From NCBI RefSeq assembly GCF_003626735.1, contig NZ_RBHX01000001.1, positions 3,534,001 to 3,598,000 of the forward strand: a stretch of DNA of 64,000 nt, written 5' to 3'. Position 1 is the first letter of the stretch. Each line of letters opens with the position of its first letter. The notes beneath the pieces are model-generated. The model was not told where the DNA came from. It was given only the letters and a program-made list of their open reading frames with translations, and did not search any database. The translations under genes and the position numbers were made by a program. Positions 36,105 to 43,970 of the stretch are shown piece after piece. Source of the DNA: Microbacterium sp. CGR2 (lineage in GTDB: Bacteria > Actinomycetota > Actinomycetes > Actinomycetales > Microbacteriaceae).

Positions 36105-37019
36105 TCAGCGAGTTGACACGGCGGCGGCGCCGCGGACGAGTCCGGCAGCGGCATCGACGGCCGAGGCCACGTCGCCGTCCGGCGGGTAGAGGAGTGTGCG
36201 ACCGACGGTGAGTCCGCGCACACCGGGAAGCGACAGCGCGTCTTCCCACGCCGCGAAGGTCTCGTCGGGGTCTGCTCCGGAGTCGCCGCCGAGAAGCAGC
36301 GTGGGCATCGTGGTGGCGGCCATGACGCGCTCCATGTCCTCGACGACGGGCAGCTTCATCCAGGTGTATGCCGACGACGCACCGAGACCGGCCGCGATGG
36401 CGATCGAGGTGATCACGGCATCCGTCGACAGATCGTTGACGACCCGGCCGTCGACCCAGCGGCTGAGGAACGGCTCGAGCATGATCGGCAGCCGTGCCTT
36501 CGCCGCAGCCGTCACCGCCTCGGCCGTGGCCTGCAGTGTGGGGCCGGTTCCCGCATCATCGAGGTTGATCCGCACGAGGGTCTTCGCGAAGTCGGCGCCG
36601 ACCGCTGCGAGCTCGTCGATCGTGTAGGCGCCGTAGCGGTCATCCATCTCGAAGGTCGCGCCGCGCAGACCCCCGCGGTTCATCGACCCGACGACGATCT
36701 TGTCGTCGAGCAGCCCGAGGGCCGCGAGGTCATCGATGATGTCCGGGGTGCCCAGCACTCCGTCGACGCCGGGGCGCTTCAGCGCTGTGGCGAGGCGATC
36801 GAGCAGGTCGTAGCGATCTGCCATCGCCATCGGGTCGGCGCCCACACCCAGCGCTCCGCGGGCGGGGTGATCCGCCGCGACGATGAAGAGCTTGCCGTCC
36901 GCGCCGAGCAGTTCGCGGCGTCGGCGGTTGTGCAGTCTCGCAGCGACCTCGTGCGGTGCCGATGCACGCAGGTCCCGAAGACGAGCGAAGTCCTCTTCGG
37001 AGAGAGTGATGCCGGTCAT
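36105..37019 (-). CDS. Cgl0159-family (beta/alpha)8 aldolase of the iol operon
   Basis: A 304-residue TIM-barrel protein of the family found beside iolC in corynebacteria and relatives. FIVAADHPARGALGVG near residue 45, MKLPVVEDME with a Schiff-base-type Lys, and LLLGGDSG are consistent with a class I aldolase. It probably replaces IolJ and cleaves 2-deoxy-5-keto-gluconate 6-phosphate to DHAP and malonate semialdehyde. That reaction is inferred from operon position, since no IolJ homologue is present. It is coupled to iolC by an ATGA overlap. Confidence 0.85.
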   Translation of the reverse strand: MTGITLSEEDFARLRDLRASAPHEVAARLHNRRRRELLGADGKLFIVAADHPARGALGVGADPMAMADRYDLLDRLATALKRPGVDGVLGTPDIIDDLAALGLLDDKIVVGSMNRGGLRGATFEMDDRYGAYTIDELAAVGADFAKTLVRINLDDAGTGPTLQATAEAVTAAAKARLPIMLEPFLSRWVDGRVVNDLSTDAVITSIAIAAGLGASSAYTWMKLPVVEDMERVMAATTMPTLLLGGDSGADPDETFAAWEDALSLPGVRGLTVGRTLLYPPDGDVASAVDAAAGLVRGAAAVSTR

Positions 37020-37972
37020 CTCCTGGCTCCTTCGAGTAGTTCCCGCACCTCTGCCGCCGACGGCATGGCCGTCGAGCATTCGAGTCGCGAGGCGACGATC
37101 GCGCCTGCGACGTTGGCGAAGCGAAGGATCTCCTCGAGACCCCAGCCCGAGAGCAGTCCATGGCAGAGTGCCCCGCCGAATGCATCGCCCGCGCCGAGAC
37201 CGTTGACGACATCGACGAAGTGGGGCGGCACCTCGACGGTCTGGTCGGCCGTCTTCGCGAGCACGCCCTTCGGGCCCTGCTTGACGATGGCGAGTCTCAC
37301 GCCCCGTTCGAGCAGGGCGTCCGCGGCGCGAAGCGGTTCGGTCTCGCCGACCGCGACCTCGCACTCTTCGCGGTTGCCCACGGCGACGGTCACATGCTCG
37401 AGAGCGCGCCCCACCTGCACCGTAGCCTCGGCGGGGTCGACCCAGAACATCGGCCGATAGTCGAGGTCGAGGATGGTGTGGTCTGCGCGTCCGCGCAGGG
37501 CCCACGCGTCGAAGTGGGTCTGCCGACTGGGCTCCTGGGAGAGACCGGTGACGGTCGCCCACAGCACCCCTGCCCCGCGGATGGCGTCGGCGTCGAGCTG
37601 ATCGGCCGTGATGTTGAGGTCGGGCGCCTTCGGCTCGCGGTAGAAGTACAGCGGGAAGTCGTCCGGCGGGAAGACCTCACAGAAGGTGATGGGCGTCTTC
37701 AGATCAGGGTCGACAGAGACCGCGGAGTCGTCGACTCCCAATCGGGTGAGCTCTCGATGCAGGTAGCGGCCGAAGGGATCGTCTCCCGTCCGCGACACGA
37801 GCTGCACCACGCGTCCGTAGCGTGCGGCGGCGACGGCGACGTTGGCCGCACTGCCGCCGAGGTACTTGCCGAACGTCGATACGTCTTCGAGGCCGAGACC
37901 GCTTTCGAGCGGGTAGATGTCTACGCCGAGGCGCCCGATAGCAAGGACGTCGGGAGTCTTTTCTCCGGTCAT
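37016..37972 (-). CDS. iolC: 5-dehydro-2-deoxygluconokinase
   Basis: A 318-residue PfkB-family sugar kinase. The N-terminal GGSAANVAVAAAR and the C-terminal NGLGAGDAFGGAL (anion hole and catalytic Asp) are both present. It phosphorylates 5-dehydro-2-deoxy-gluconate. It is the first gene of the iol operon. The ATG at 37972 is preceded very closely by AGGAG. The promoter carries a TGTTAGGACA site. Confidence 0.93.
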   Translation of the reverse strand: MTGEKTPDVLAIGRLGVDIYPLESGLGLEDVSTFGKYLGGSAANVAVAAARYGRVVQLVSRTGDDPFGRYLHRELTRLGVDDSAVSVDPDLKTPITFCEVFPPDDFPLYFYREPKAPDLNITADQLDADAIRGAGVLWATVTGLSQEPSRQTHFDAWALRGRADHTILDLDYRPMFWVDPAEATVQVGRALEHVTVAVGNREECEVAVGETEPLRAADALLERGVRLAIVKQGPKGVLAKTADQTVEVPPHFVDVVNGLGAGDAFGGALCHGLLSGWGLEEILRFANVAGAIVASRLECSTAMPSAAEVRELLEGARR

Positions 37973-38012
37973 ACTCCTGTGTACAACTTTCCTGATCGCG
38001 ATGGATGGGATA

Positions 38013-38054
38013 TGTCCTAACAATAACACAAGGACCGATTCGTGCAAGGGTCAA
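38013..38054 (-). promoter_or_regulatory. iolC promoter and inositol-regulator site
   Basis: On the minus strand TTGCAC, a 16-bp spacer and TATTGT form a promoter, immediately followed by TGTTAGGACA (TGTCCTAACA on the plus strand, 38013-38022). The same decamer lies before the IolT-like gene. A repressor at this site would cover the -10/start region. Confidence 0.6.
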
Positions 38055-38099
38055 CCCCGCTCCAGCCCTCCCGCCCGATGTGACAAACCGCGGCAGAGG

Positions 38100-38116
38100 T
38101 AATATTGTCGCGACAA
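38100..38116 (+). promoter_or_regulatory. autoregulatory site before gntR
   Basis: The perfect 12-bp palindrome TTGTCGCGACAA (38105-38116) lies directly after a TAATAT -10 candidate (38100-38105), 17 bases before the GntR ATG. It is likely a binding site for the GntR protein itself, although it differs from the other iol sites. Confidence 0.5.
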
Positions 38117-38133
38117 ACAAGGGAGACCATGAG

Positions 38134-38895
38134 ATGGCGACGACCGACGGCGTATGGCCGGATCATCTGTTCCATGATCTGGACCGCACAGGGCCCATCC
38201 CTCTGTACTTCCAGGTGTCGAGTCGGCTCGAGGCGGCGATACGGTCGGGCGAGATTCCACCCGGCGCACGCCTCGAGAACGAGATCGCCATCGGCGAGCG
38301 GCTGGGACTCTCCCGCCCCACCGTCCGACGGGCGATCCAGGAGCTCGTCGACCGTGGACTGCTCGTCCGGCGGCGCGGCATCGGCACCCAGGTCGTCCAA
38401 GGACAGGTGACACGACAGGTCGAGCTCACGAGTCTCTATGACGACCTGCAGGGCTCCCAGCACACCCCCGGCACCACCGTGCTGCTGCACGAGCTGTCCC
38501 CCGCACCGGAGAACGTCGCCGAGCACCTGAGCGTCGCTGTCGGCGCCGACGTGCTGCACATCCGACGCCGCCGCACGTCGGATGGAAATCCCGTCGCGAT
38601 CCTGGAGAACTGGTTCCCGGCAGACGTCGCGGAGATCACGCGCGAACAGCTCGAGGGTCAGGGCCTGTATCAGCTGTTGCGCAGCCGCGGGGTCACCATC
38701 CGCGTCGCGAAGCAGCGGATCGGGGCACGGCGCGCGCACGATGACGAGGGCAAGCTGCTCGACATCGACCGTGACGGCCCGGTACTCCAGATGGAGCGCA
38801 CGTCGTTCGACGGCGCAGGGCGCGCGATCGAGTTCGGCGTGCACATCTATCGCCCCGACCTCTACAGCTTCGAGACCACGCTCGTCGCGAAATAG
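38134..38895 (+). CDS. GntR-family regulator with UTRA domain (IolR-like)
   Basis: A 253-residue HutC/UTRA-type GntR regulator. The winged helix is at about residues 20-85 (PLYFQVSSRLEAAIRSGEIP, then LSRPTVRRAIQELVDRGLL), and the UTRA effector domain at about 105-250. ATG 38134 has GGGAG upstream; the longer in-frame version from 38005 would include promoter DNA. It is divergent from iolC and upstream of the inositol ABC genes, so it is the obvious candidate for the inositol repressor. Whether it reads TGTCCTAACA is untested. Confidence 0.92.
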   Translation: MATTDGVWPDHLFHDLDRTGPIPLYFQVSSRLEAAIRSGEIPPGARLENEIAIGERLGLSRPTVRRAIQELVDRGLLVRRRGIGTQVVQGQVTRQVELTSLYDDLQGSQHTPGTTVLLHELSPAPENVAEHLSVAVGADVLHIRRRRTSDGNPVAILENWFPADVAEITREQLEGQGLYQLLRSRGVTIRVAKQRIGARRAHDDEGKLLDIDRDGPVLQMERTSFDGAGRAIEFGVHIYRPDLYSFETTLVAK

Positions 38896-38996
38896 GCGCC
38901 CGGTCGCCTCACGACGCCCACCCGATCCGAGGGGGTGGGGGCTCGTGTGCGCCCGGAGACAGGCGGGGATTTCAACGCACTCTTGGTTGAGTTCAA

Positions 38997-39041
38997 ATGT
39001 AAAGACATTCTATTGACTTCTTGGCAGGAGGTGGATACTCT
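38997..39041 (+). promoter_or_regulatory. promoter and operator of the inositol ABC operon
   Basis: A good housekeeping promoter: TTGACT (39013-39018), 17-bp spacer, TACTCT (39036-39041). Immediately upstream lies ATGTAAAGACATTCT (38997-39011), the exact reverse complement of the 15 bases at 27092-27106 before the IolT-like gene. Confidence 0.72.
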
Positions 39042-39097
39042 CGGCGCACCAATGACGGTAGCCGGAACCCGCCGGCGCAAGAAAGGATCACGACGTC

Positions 39098-40126
39098 GTG
39101 AAACTCACACACAGCTCCCGCACGGGGGTCGCCCTCGTCGCCATAGCCGTTTCCGCCCTCGCTCTGGCAGGTTGCACGGCCGCCGCTTCCGACGACTCCG
39201 CGAATGCCCAGAGCGGTCCCGAGAGCGGCTACGGCTCGCTCGCCGAGAACCGGAATGCGTACTTCTTCACCTACTACAACCCGGCCGGCGACCCGTTCTG
39301 GGCGCAGATCCTGCAGGGCGGCGAGGACGCCGCCGAACTCGGGAGCCTGACCCTGACGCATCAGACCGCTGAAGGCGACCCCGACAAGATGGTCGATCTC
39401 GTGCAGACGGCGATCGCCACCGACCCCGCGCTCATCTTCATGCCCTTCAACGAGGGAGAGAAGTGGGTCGGCGTGGCCTGCGACGCCGCCGAGGCCGGCA
39501 TCACCGTGGTCGCCTACAACGTCCCCGCACCGGACACCGCGGCAGACTGCGTCTCGGGCTTCGTGGGTCAGGACTTCTTCGAGGTCGGCGAGATCGTCGG
39601 AGCACGACTCGTCGAAGAGGCTGGGCTCGGCAGCGGCGACAAGGTCCTGCTCCCTGCCGAAGAGCCGGAGCAGGCCTATGCCATCAATCGCGGCGGCGGC
39701 GTGCAGTCCTCGCTCGACGAGGTGGGCGCCGAGGGCGAGTTCCTGCGCACCTCCGGCAACGACGAGGAAGCACTGAACTCCCTGACAGCCTGGCTCACCG
39801 CCAACCCCGATGTCGCCGCCATCGCCCCGCTGGGCGGAACGCCGCACCGCAACATCGTCGCCGCCATGGAGGCCGCCGGTGTGAAGGTGCCCGTGGTCGG
39901 CTTCGACACGTCACCGCAGGTCGTCGCCGGCATCAAGAGCGGCGACATCATCGCAACCGCCGACCAGCAGGGCTACGTGCAGGGATTCCAGTCCGTGACG
40001 CAGGGGATCCTGTACATCGACTTCGGCCTGTCCCCCGCCAACATCAACTCGGGCGGGCGAGGGCTGATCGACAGCACGAACGTCGACCTGCTCGAGGACG
40101 ACGCGCTCGAGGGCGTCCGGTTCTGA
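39098..40126 (+). CDS. sugar (inositol) ABC transporter substrate-binding lipoprotein
   Basis: A 342-residue periplasmic-binding protein of the ribose/LacI-like type. The signal peptide ends with a lipobox Cys26 (LALAGC). The mature part contains QILQGGEDAAEL, DPALIFMPFN and VVGFDTSPQVVAGIKSGDI, typical of type-1 binding proteins. The start is GTG at 39098 with AAGGA upstream. It follows the GntR gene and shares an operator sequence with the inositol transporter, so the likely ligand is myo-inositol or a relative. Confidence 0.9.
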   Translation: MKLTHSSRTGVALVAIAVSALALAGCTAAASDDSANAQSGPESGYGSLAENRNAYFFTYYNPAGDPFWAQILQGGEDAAELGSLTLTHQTAEGDPDKMVDLVQTAIATDPALIFMPFNEGEKWVGVACDAAEAGITVVAYNVPAPDTAADCVSGFVGQDFFEVGEIVGARLVEEAGLGSGDKVLLPAEEPEQAYAINRGGGVQSSLDEVGAEGEFLRTSGNDEEALNSLTAWLTANPDVAAIAPLGGTPHRNIVAAMEAAGVKVPVVGFDTSPQVVAGIKSGDIIATADQQGYVQGFQSVTQGILYIDFGLSPANINSGGRGLIDSTNVDLLEDDALEGVRF

Positions 40127-40138
40127 CCCACTCACTCC

Positions 40139-40166
40139 GCGGGGGCCGCCGTGACGCGGCCCCCGC
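40139..40166 (+). terminator. strong hairpin after the binding-protein gene
   Basis: A perfect 11-bp stem (GCGGGGGCCGC and complement) with a six-base loop, followed by a C/T-rich stretch but no T-run. It lies between the binding-protein and permease genes and probably sets their expression ratio. Confidence 0.7.
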
Positions 40167-40195
40167 ATCCTCCCTCCTCCCCTGAAAGGCGTGAG

Positions 40196-41287
40196 ATGAC
40201 TCACTCCCCTGAAAGACCCGCGGAGCATGTGCTCACAGCACCCGCACCCACCGAGGCCGTGATCACCGGGCGGCTGCTCCGCGACAACACGCCTCGGACG
40301 TTCGGCGACAACCTGCGCGAGAGCGTCAGATACAGTCGGGGGCGCGGAGCCCTCGAGATCGGCGTGATCGTCGCCCTCGTCCTCGTCGCCTTCGTCATCG
40401 CCGGATCGGTCGCCCCCGCGGCATTCCCCTTCCTCTCCGCCAGCAACCTCTCCGGAGTGATCTCGCAGAGCATCCCGGTCCTCGCCCTTCTCGGCCTCGG
40501 CGCGGGCATCCTGATGGTCGCCGGCGAGTTCGACCTGTCGCTCGGGGCGAACGTCGGATTCACCGCGATCGTGTTCATCAACGTGTCGGAGAGCATCGGC
40601 TGGGGCTGGGGCATCGTCGCGGGGCTTTCGACGTCCACGTCTATCGCACTGATCAACGGGCTGATCGTCGTCCTGACCCGCATCCCGTCGTTCATCGCGA
40701 CGCTCGGCATGGGCTTCTTCTGGGTGGGCGCCAGCATCTTCGTCAACGGCACCTCACCCGCCATCCTCGTGGACGGCAAGGACGACACCCTCGTCACGGT
40801 GTTCGCCGGCGACTTCGGCTTCTTCCGATCGCAGCTGGTCTGGCTGCTCCTCATCGGACTCGCGGCGTGGGCGTTCCTGCACCGTCACAAGCTCGGCAAT
40901 CACATCTTCGCGGTCGGCGGCAACGCCTCGGCGGCCAAGGCGATCTCGATCAAGCCGAACTCGGTGCGGCTGCTGGCCTTCGGCGTCTTCGGTCTGCTCG
41001 TGGGCTTCGCCGCGATCCTGATCTCGGTCAGGACCGGCTCGATGCAGCCGGGCAGCACCGACGACTACACGCTCATGGCGATCGCCGCGGCGGTCGTGGG
41101 TGGGACCTCCCTCAACGGCGGCCGCGGATCCGTGATCGGCATGATCATCGGAGCGGCGCTGATCCGACTCATCGAGAACGGACTGATCCTGGCCAAGGCT
41201 CCCGGTTTCTACATCCAGCTCTTCGTGGGCCTCATCATCGTCATCGCCGCCGTGTTCAACAAGCTCATGGAAGGAAAGGCCTCATGA
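40196..41287 (+). CDS. sugar (inositol) ABC transporter permease, RbsC-like
   Basis: A 363-residue inner-membrane permease of the ribose-type family, with about nine hydrophobic segments. Conserved features are LGAGILMVAGEFDLSLGAN and VVGGTSLNGGRGSVIG. ATG 40196 with GAAAGG six bases upstream is preferred over GTG 40151, which lies inside the hairpin. It overlaps the ATPase gene by ATGA. The N-terminal 60 residues are a polar cytoplasmic extension. Confidence 0.9.
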   Translation: MTHSPERPAEHVLTAPAPTEAVITGRLLRDNTPRTFGDNLRESVRYSRGRGALEIGVIVALVLVAFVIAGSVAPAAFPFLSASNLSGVISQSIPVLALLGLGAGILMVAGEFDLSLGANVGFTAIVFINVSESIGWGWGIVAGLSTSTSIALINGLIVVLTRIPSFIATLGMGFFWVGASIFVNGTSPAILVDGKDDTLVTVFAGDFGFFRSQLVWLLLIGLAAWAFLHRHKLGNHIFAVGGNASAAKAISIKPNSVRLLAFGVFGLLVGFAAILISVRTGSMQPGSTDDYTLMAIAAAVVGGTSLNGGRGSVIGMIIGAALIRLIENGLILAKAPGFYIQLFVGLIIVIAAVFNKLMEGKAS

Positions 41288-42060
41288 CCTCCGACTACCT
41301 GCTCCGCCTCGAAGGCGTGACCAAGAAGTACGGAGCGAACACCGTGCTGAAGGATGTCTCCTTCGACATCGGCCACGGCGAGGTCGTCGGCCTGCTCGGC
41401 GACAACGGTGCCGGCAAGTCGACGCTCGTGAAGATCATGTCCGGTGTCGTTCCGATGACATCAGGGGCGTACTACTGGGACGGCGCCGCGGTGCCGACCG
41501 TCAATCGGCCGACCACGGAGTCGCTGGGCGTCGAGACCATCTTCCAGGACTCAGCGCTGGTCGATCAGATGTCCATCACCCGCAACATCTTCATGGGACG
41601 GGAGATCACCAACCCGCTCGGCTTCATGAAGCTGAAGCAGATGGATGCGATCGCGACGAACATCCTCGACACGGTTGTCACGATCGAGGGGATCAAGAGC
41701 TCGAAGCAGCTCGTGTCGTCGCTCTCCGGCGGTCAGGCCCAGGCGGTGGCGATCGCACGCGCCGTGCACTTCAAGAGAAGCCTGCTCATCCTCGATGAGC
41801 CCACATCGGCGCTCGCCGTGCGCGCGACAGAAGCACTGCTGGACTACCTGCGGCAGCTGAAGACGGAGGGCGTCAGCTCGGTTCTCGTCACCCACAACCT
41901 GCACCACGCCTTCAAGGTGTGCGATCGGCACATCGTCATGAACCACGGCAAGAAGATCCTTGACGTGCGGCGCGAGGACACCAGCGTCGAGGAGCTGACC
42001 GCGGCCGTGGTCGAGGGCCAGGTCGGCGTCGACCGGTTCCGCGCCGGAGCAGGCATCTGA
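41284..42060 (+). CDS. sugar (inositol) ABC transporter ATP-binding protein
   Basis: A 258-residue ATPase. Walker A is GDNGAGKST, signature SLSGGQAQA, and Walker B LLILDEPTSAL. It has a single nucleotide-binding domain (FrcA-like) whereas RbsA-type proteins carry two; one homodimer would therefore energise the permease. ATG 41284 overlaps the permease stop (ATGA). The long open frame upstream (from 40867) overlaps the permease gene and is not coding. Confidence 0.92.
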   Translation: MTSDYLLRLEGVTKKYGANTVLKDVSFDIGHGEVVGLLGDNGAGKSTLVKIMSGVVPMTSGAYYWDGAAVPTVNRPTTESLGVETIFQDSALVDQMSITRNIFMGREITNPLGFMKLKQMDAIATNILDTVVTIEGIKSSKQLVSSLSGGQAQAVAIARAVHFKRSLLILDEPTSALAVRATEALLDYLRQLKTEGVSSVLVTHNLHHAFKVCDRHIVMNHGKKILDVRREDTSVEELTAAVVEGQVGVDRFRAGAGI

Positions 42061-42077
42061 CCCGCATCCCTCACGGC

Positions 42078-42110
42078 GAGACCCCGCACTGCCATGCAGT
42101 GCGGGGTCTC
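42078..42110. terminator. bidirectional terminator
   Basis: A perfect 15-bp stem (GAGACCCCGCACTGC and complement) with a three-base loop, followed by TCTTTC on the plus strand. It separates the inositol ABC operon from the convergent second sugar ABC operon. Confidence 0.85.
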
Positions 42111-42141
42111 TCTTTCGCCGTCTCGCCGACCATGCACGGCG

Positions 42142-43038
42142 CTATTTGATCGCTCCGGCGCCGATTCCCTTCACGATGTGCCGCTGGGCCATCAGATAGA
42201 AGATCACGACCGGAACGATCGAGATGGTCGTCGCCGCGAGCAGGATCTGCTGCTGGGGCGTCTCTGCAGAGGTGAACGCCGTGAGCCCTCGCTGAATGGG
42301 CATCAGCGCGTTGTCGTCGAAGAGAACCAGCGCCATCAGGTACTCGTTCCAGGCGCCGAGTCCCTGGATGACCGCCACTGCGGCGAGGCCCGGCCTCGCG
42401 AGCGGCAGGATCACGCTCCAGAAGATGCGCAGCGGACCGGCGCCGTCGAGCGCCGCGGCCTCCTCGAGATCGCGCGGCTGGCTGACGAAGAAGCTGCGCA
42501 TGATGAGCGTCGACATCGGGATGCCGGACGTGATCAGGATCAGGATGTAGCCGACCGGGTTGTTGGTCAATCCGAGCGAGATGAGCAGCTTGTACTGCGC
42601 GAGGAACATCGCGGGAGCAGGGATGATCATGACGGCCAGGATGATGACGGTGAACACGCCCTTCCCGGCGAAGTCCAGACGCGCAAGGGCGTACCCGGCC
42701 AGGCTCGAGACGATGAGGATGCCGGCGACAGCACACCCGGTGTAGATCACGCTGTTTCGGAGATAGGTGCCGAGGTCGCCCTGCACCCAGGCCGTGACGT
42801 AGTTCTGCCACTGCGGTTCCGACGGCAGGAACGTGTCGTTCGACAGCAGTTCGGTCAGGCTCTGCAGAGAGCCCGAGAGCATCCACAGTAGCGGCAGCAG
42901 CGCGGTGAGTGCGGCGATGACGAGGAGGCCGTAGAGCCCCACCCGATCAGCGCGGAATCGTCGACGGGGCCGGGTCTGGACGGGGCGTTTCGCAGGCGAC
43001 GACGGCTTCTTCACCGGCGGCTGAGTGATGAGAGTCAT
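42142..43038 (-). CDS. carbohydrate ABC transporter permease, MalG-like
   Basis: A 298-residue permease of the CUT1 family with six membrane segments. The EAA loop reads EEAAALDGAGPLRIFWSVILP. It starts at ATG 43038 in an ATGA overlap with the upstream permease gene; the frame upstream is a shadow. It is last in the SBP-permease-permease operon. No ATPase is encoded here, so a shared MsmK/MalK-type ATPase elsewhere is expected, as is common for CUT1 systems. Confidence 0.92.
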   Translation of the reverse strand: MTLITQPPVKKPSSPAKRPVQTRPRRRFRADRVGLYGLLVIAALTALLPLLWMLSGSLQSLTELLSNDTFLPSEPQWQNYVTAWVQGDLGTYLRNSVIYTGCAVAGILIVSSLAGYALARLDFAGKGVFTVIILAVMIIPAPAMFLAQYKLLISLGLTNNPVGYILILITSGIPMSTLIMRSFFVSQPRDLEEAAALDGAGPLRIFWSVILPLARPGLAAVAVIQGLGAWNEYLMALVLFDDNALMPIQRGLTAFTSAETPQQQILLAATTISIVPVVIFYLMAQRHIVKGIGAGAIK

Positions 43039-43970
43039 GCGCGGGACCTCCGCCCGGTGATGGCGAGTTGCAGCAGGGAGAGCAGCACCAGTGCGCCGCC
43101 GAAGACGACGGACATCGCCGCAGCGCTGCCGTAACGCCAGTTGACGAACGCCTCGTTGAAGATCGCCAGCGTCGGGACCATCGTGTGGTAGCCCGGCCCG
43201 CCGTTCGTGAGCACCTGGACCGTGCCGAAGATCTGCAGCGCTGCGAGCAGGGTGAGCAGGCTCACGATCGAGGTCACCGGCGCGAGGTGCGGCCAGGTGA
43301 TGTAGCGGAACTGCGCCCACGGGCGGGCGCCGTCGAGCTCGGCGGCCTCGTACAGCTCTCTGGGCACGTCCTGCAGCCCTGCGAGAAAGAGCAGGAAGCC
43401 GAACCCCCAGTGGAACCAGACGAACACGGCGGCCACGGCGGGGAGGGCGACGGACGGGTCGCCGAGCCAGTTCTGCTGCAGAGCGCCGAGCCCGATCATC
43501 TCGAGCACACGATTGAGGACACCCGAACCCGGGGCGAGGATGAACGAGAACAGCAGGCCGACGACGACGACCGAGAGCACGCCCGGCAGATAGAACACGG
43601 TGCGGAAGAAGGTCTTGCCGCGGGTGATGCGGTTCACGGCGAGCGCCATGCCCAATGCGACGCCGTTGCCCACGAAGAAGCCGACCACTCCGAAGAACAG
43701 TACGTTCCTCATCGACGCCCAGAACACCGGATCGCTCGCGATGAACTCGTAGTTCGCGAACCCCACCCAGGCGGTGTCCGGACTCACACCGTCCCACGAC
43801 TGAAAGCTGAGGAGGATCGCCTGCCCGAACGGCACGATAGTGAAGACGCCGATGAGCGCGATGGCGGGCGCGAGGAAGAACCAGCCCAGCAGGTTGGCTC
43901 GGAGCGAGCGCTTCCTGCGCGGCGCCCTGGTGGGGCGCCGCGCAGCAAGCTCGAGGGATGACGACGTCAT
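43035..43970 (-). CDS. carbohydrate ABC transporter permease, MalF-like
   Basis: A 311-residue CUT1-family permease with a basic N-terminus (RRPTRAPRRKRS), six membrane segments, and the EAA loop YEAAELDGARPWAQFRYITW. It is ATGA-coupled to both the binding-protein gene and the second permease gene. With its partner it forms the membrane channel of a mono- or oligosaccharide importer. Confidence 0.92.
   Translation of the reverse strand: MTSSSLELAARRPTRAPRRKRSLRANLLGWFFLAPAIALIGVFTIVPFGQAILLSFQSWDGVSPDTAWVGFANYEFIASDPVFWASMRNVLFFGVVGFFVGNGVALGMALAVNRITRGKTFFRTVFYLPGVLSVVVVGLLFSFILAPGSGVLNRVLEMIGLGALQQNWLGDPSVALPAVAAVFVWFHWGFGFLLFLAGLQDVPRELYEAAELDGARPWAQFRYITWPHLAPVTSIVSLLTLLAALQIFGTVQVLTNGGPGYHTMVPTLAIFNEAFVNWRYGSAAAMSVVFGGALVLLSLLQLAITGRRSRA

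Noticed and set aside
38916..38942. GCCCACCC / GGGTGGGGGC pair after gntR as a terminator
   Set aside because: The pairing is imperfect, lies in a G-run, and has no T-tract; not strong enough to annotate.
40867..41283. Longer N-terminus for the inositol ABC ATPase
   Set aside because: It would overlap the permease gene; ATG 41284 in an ATGA overlap gives a normal ABC start.
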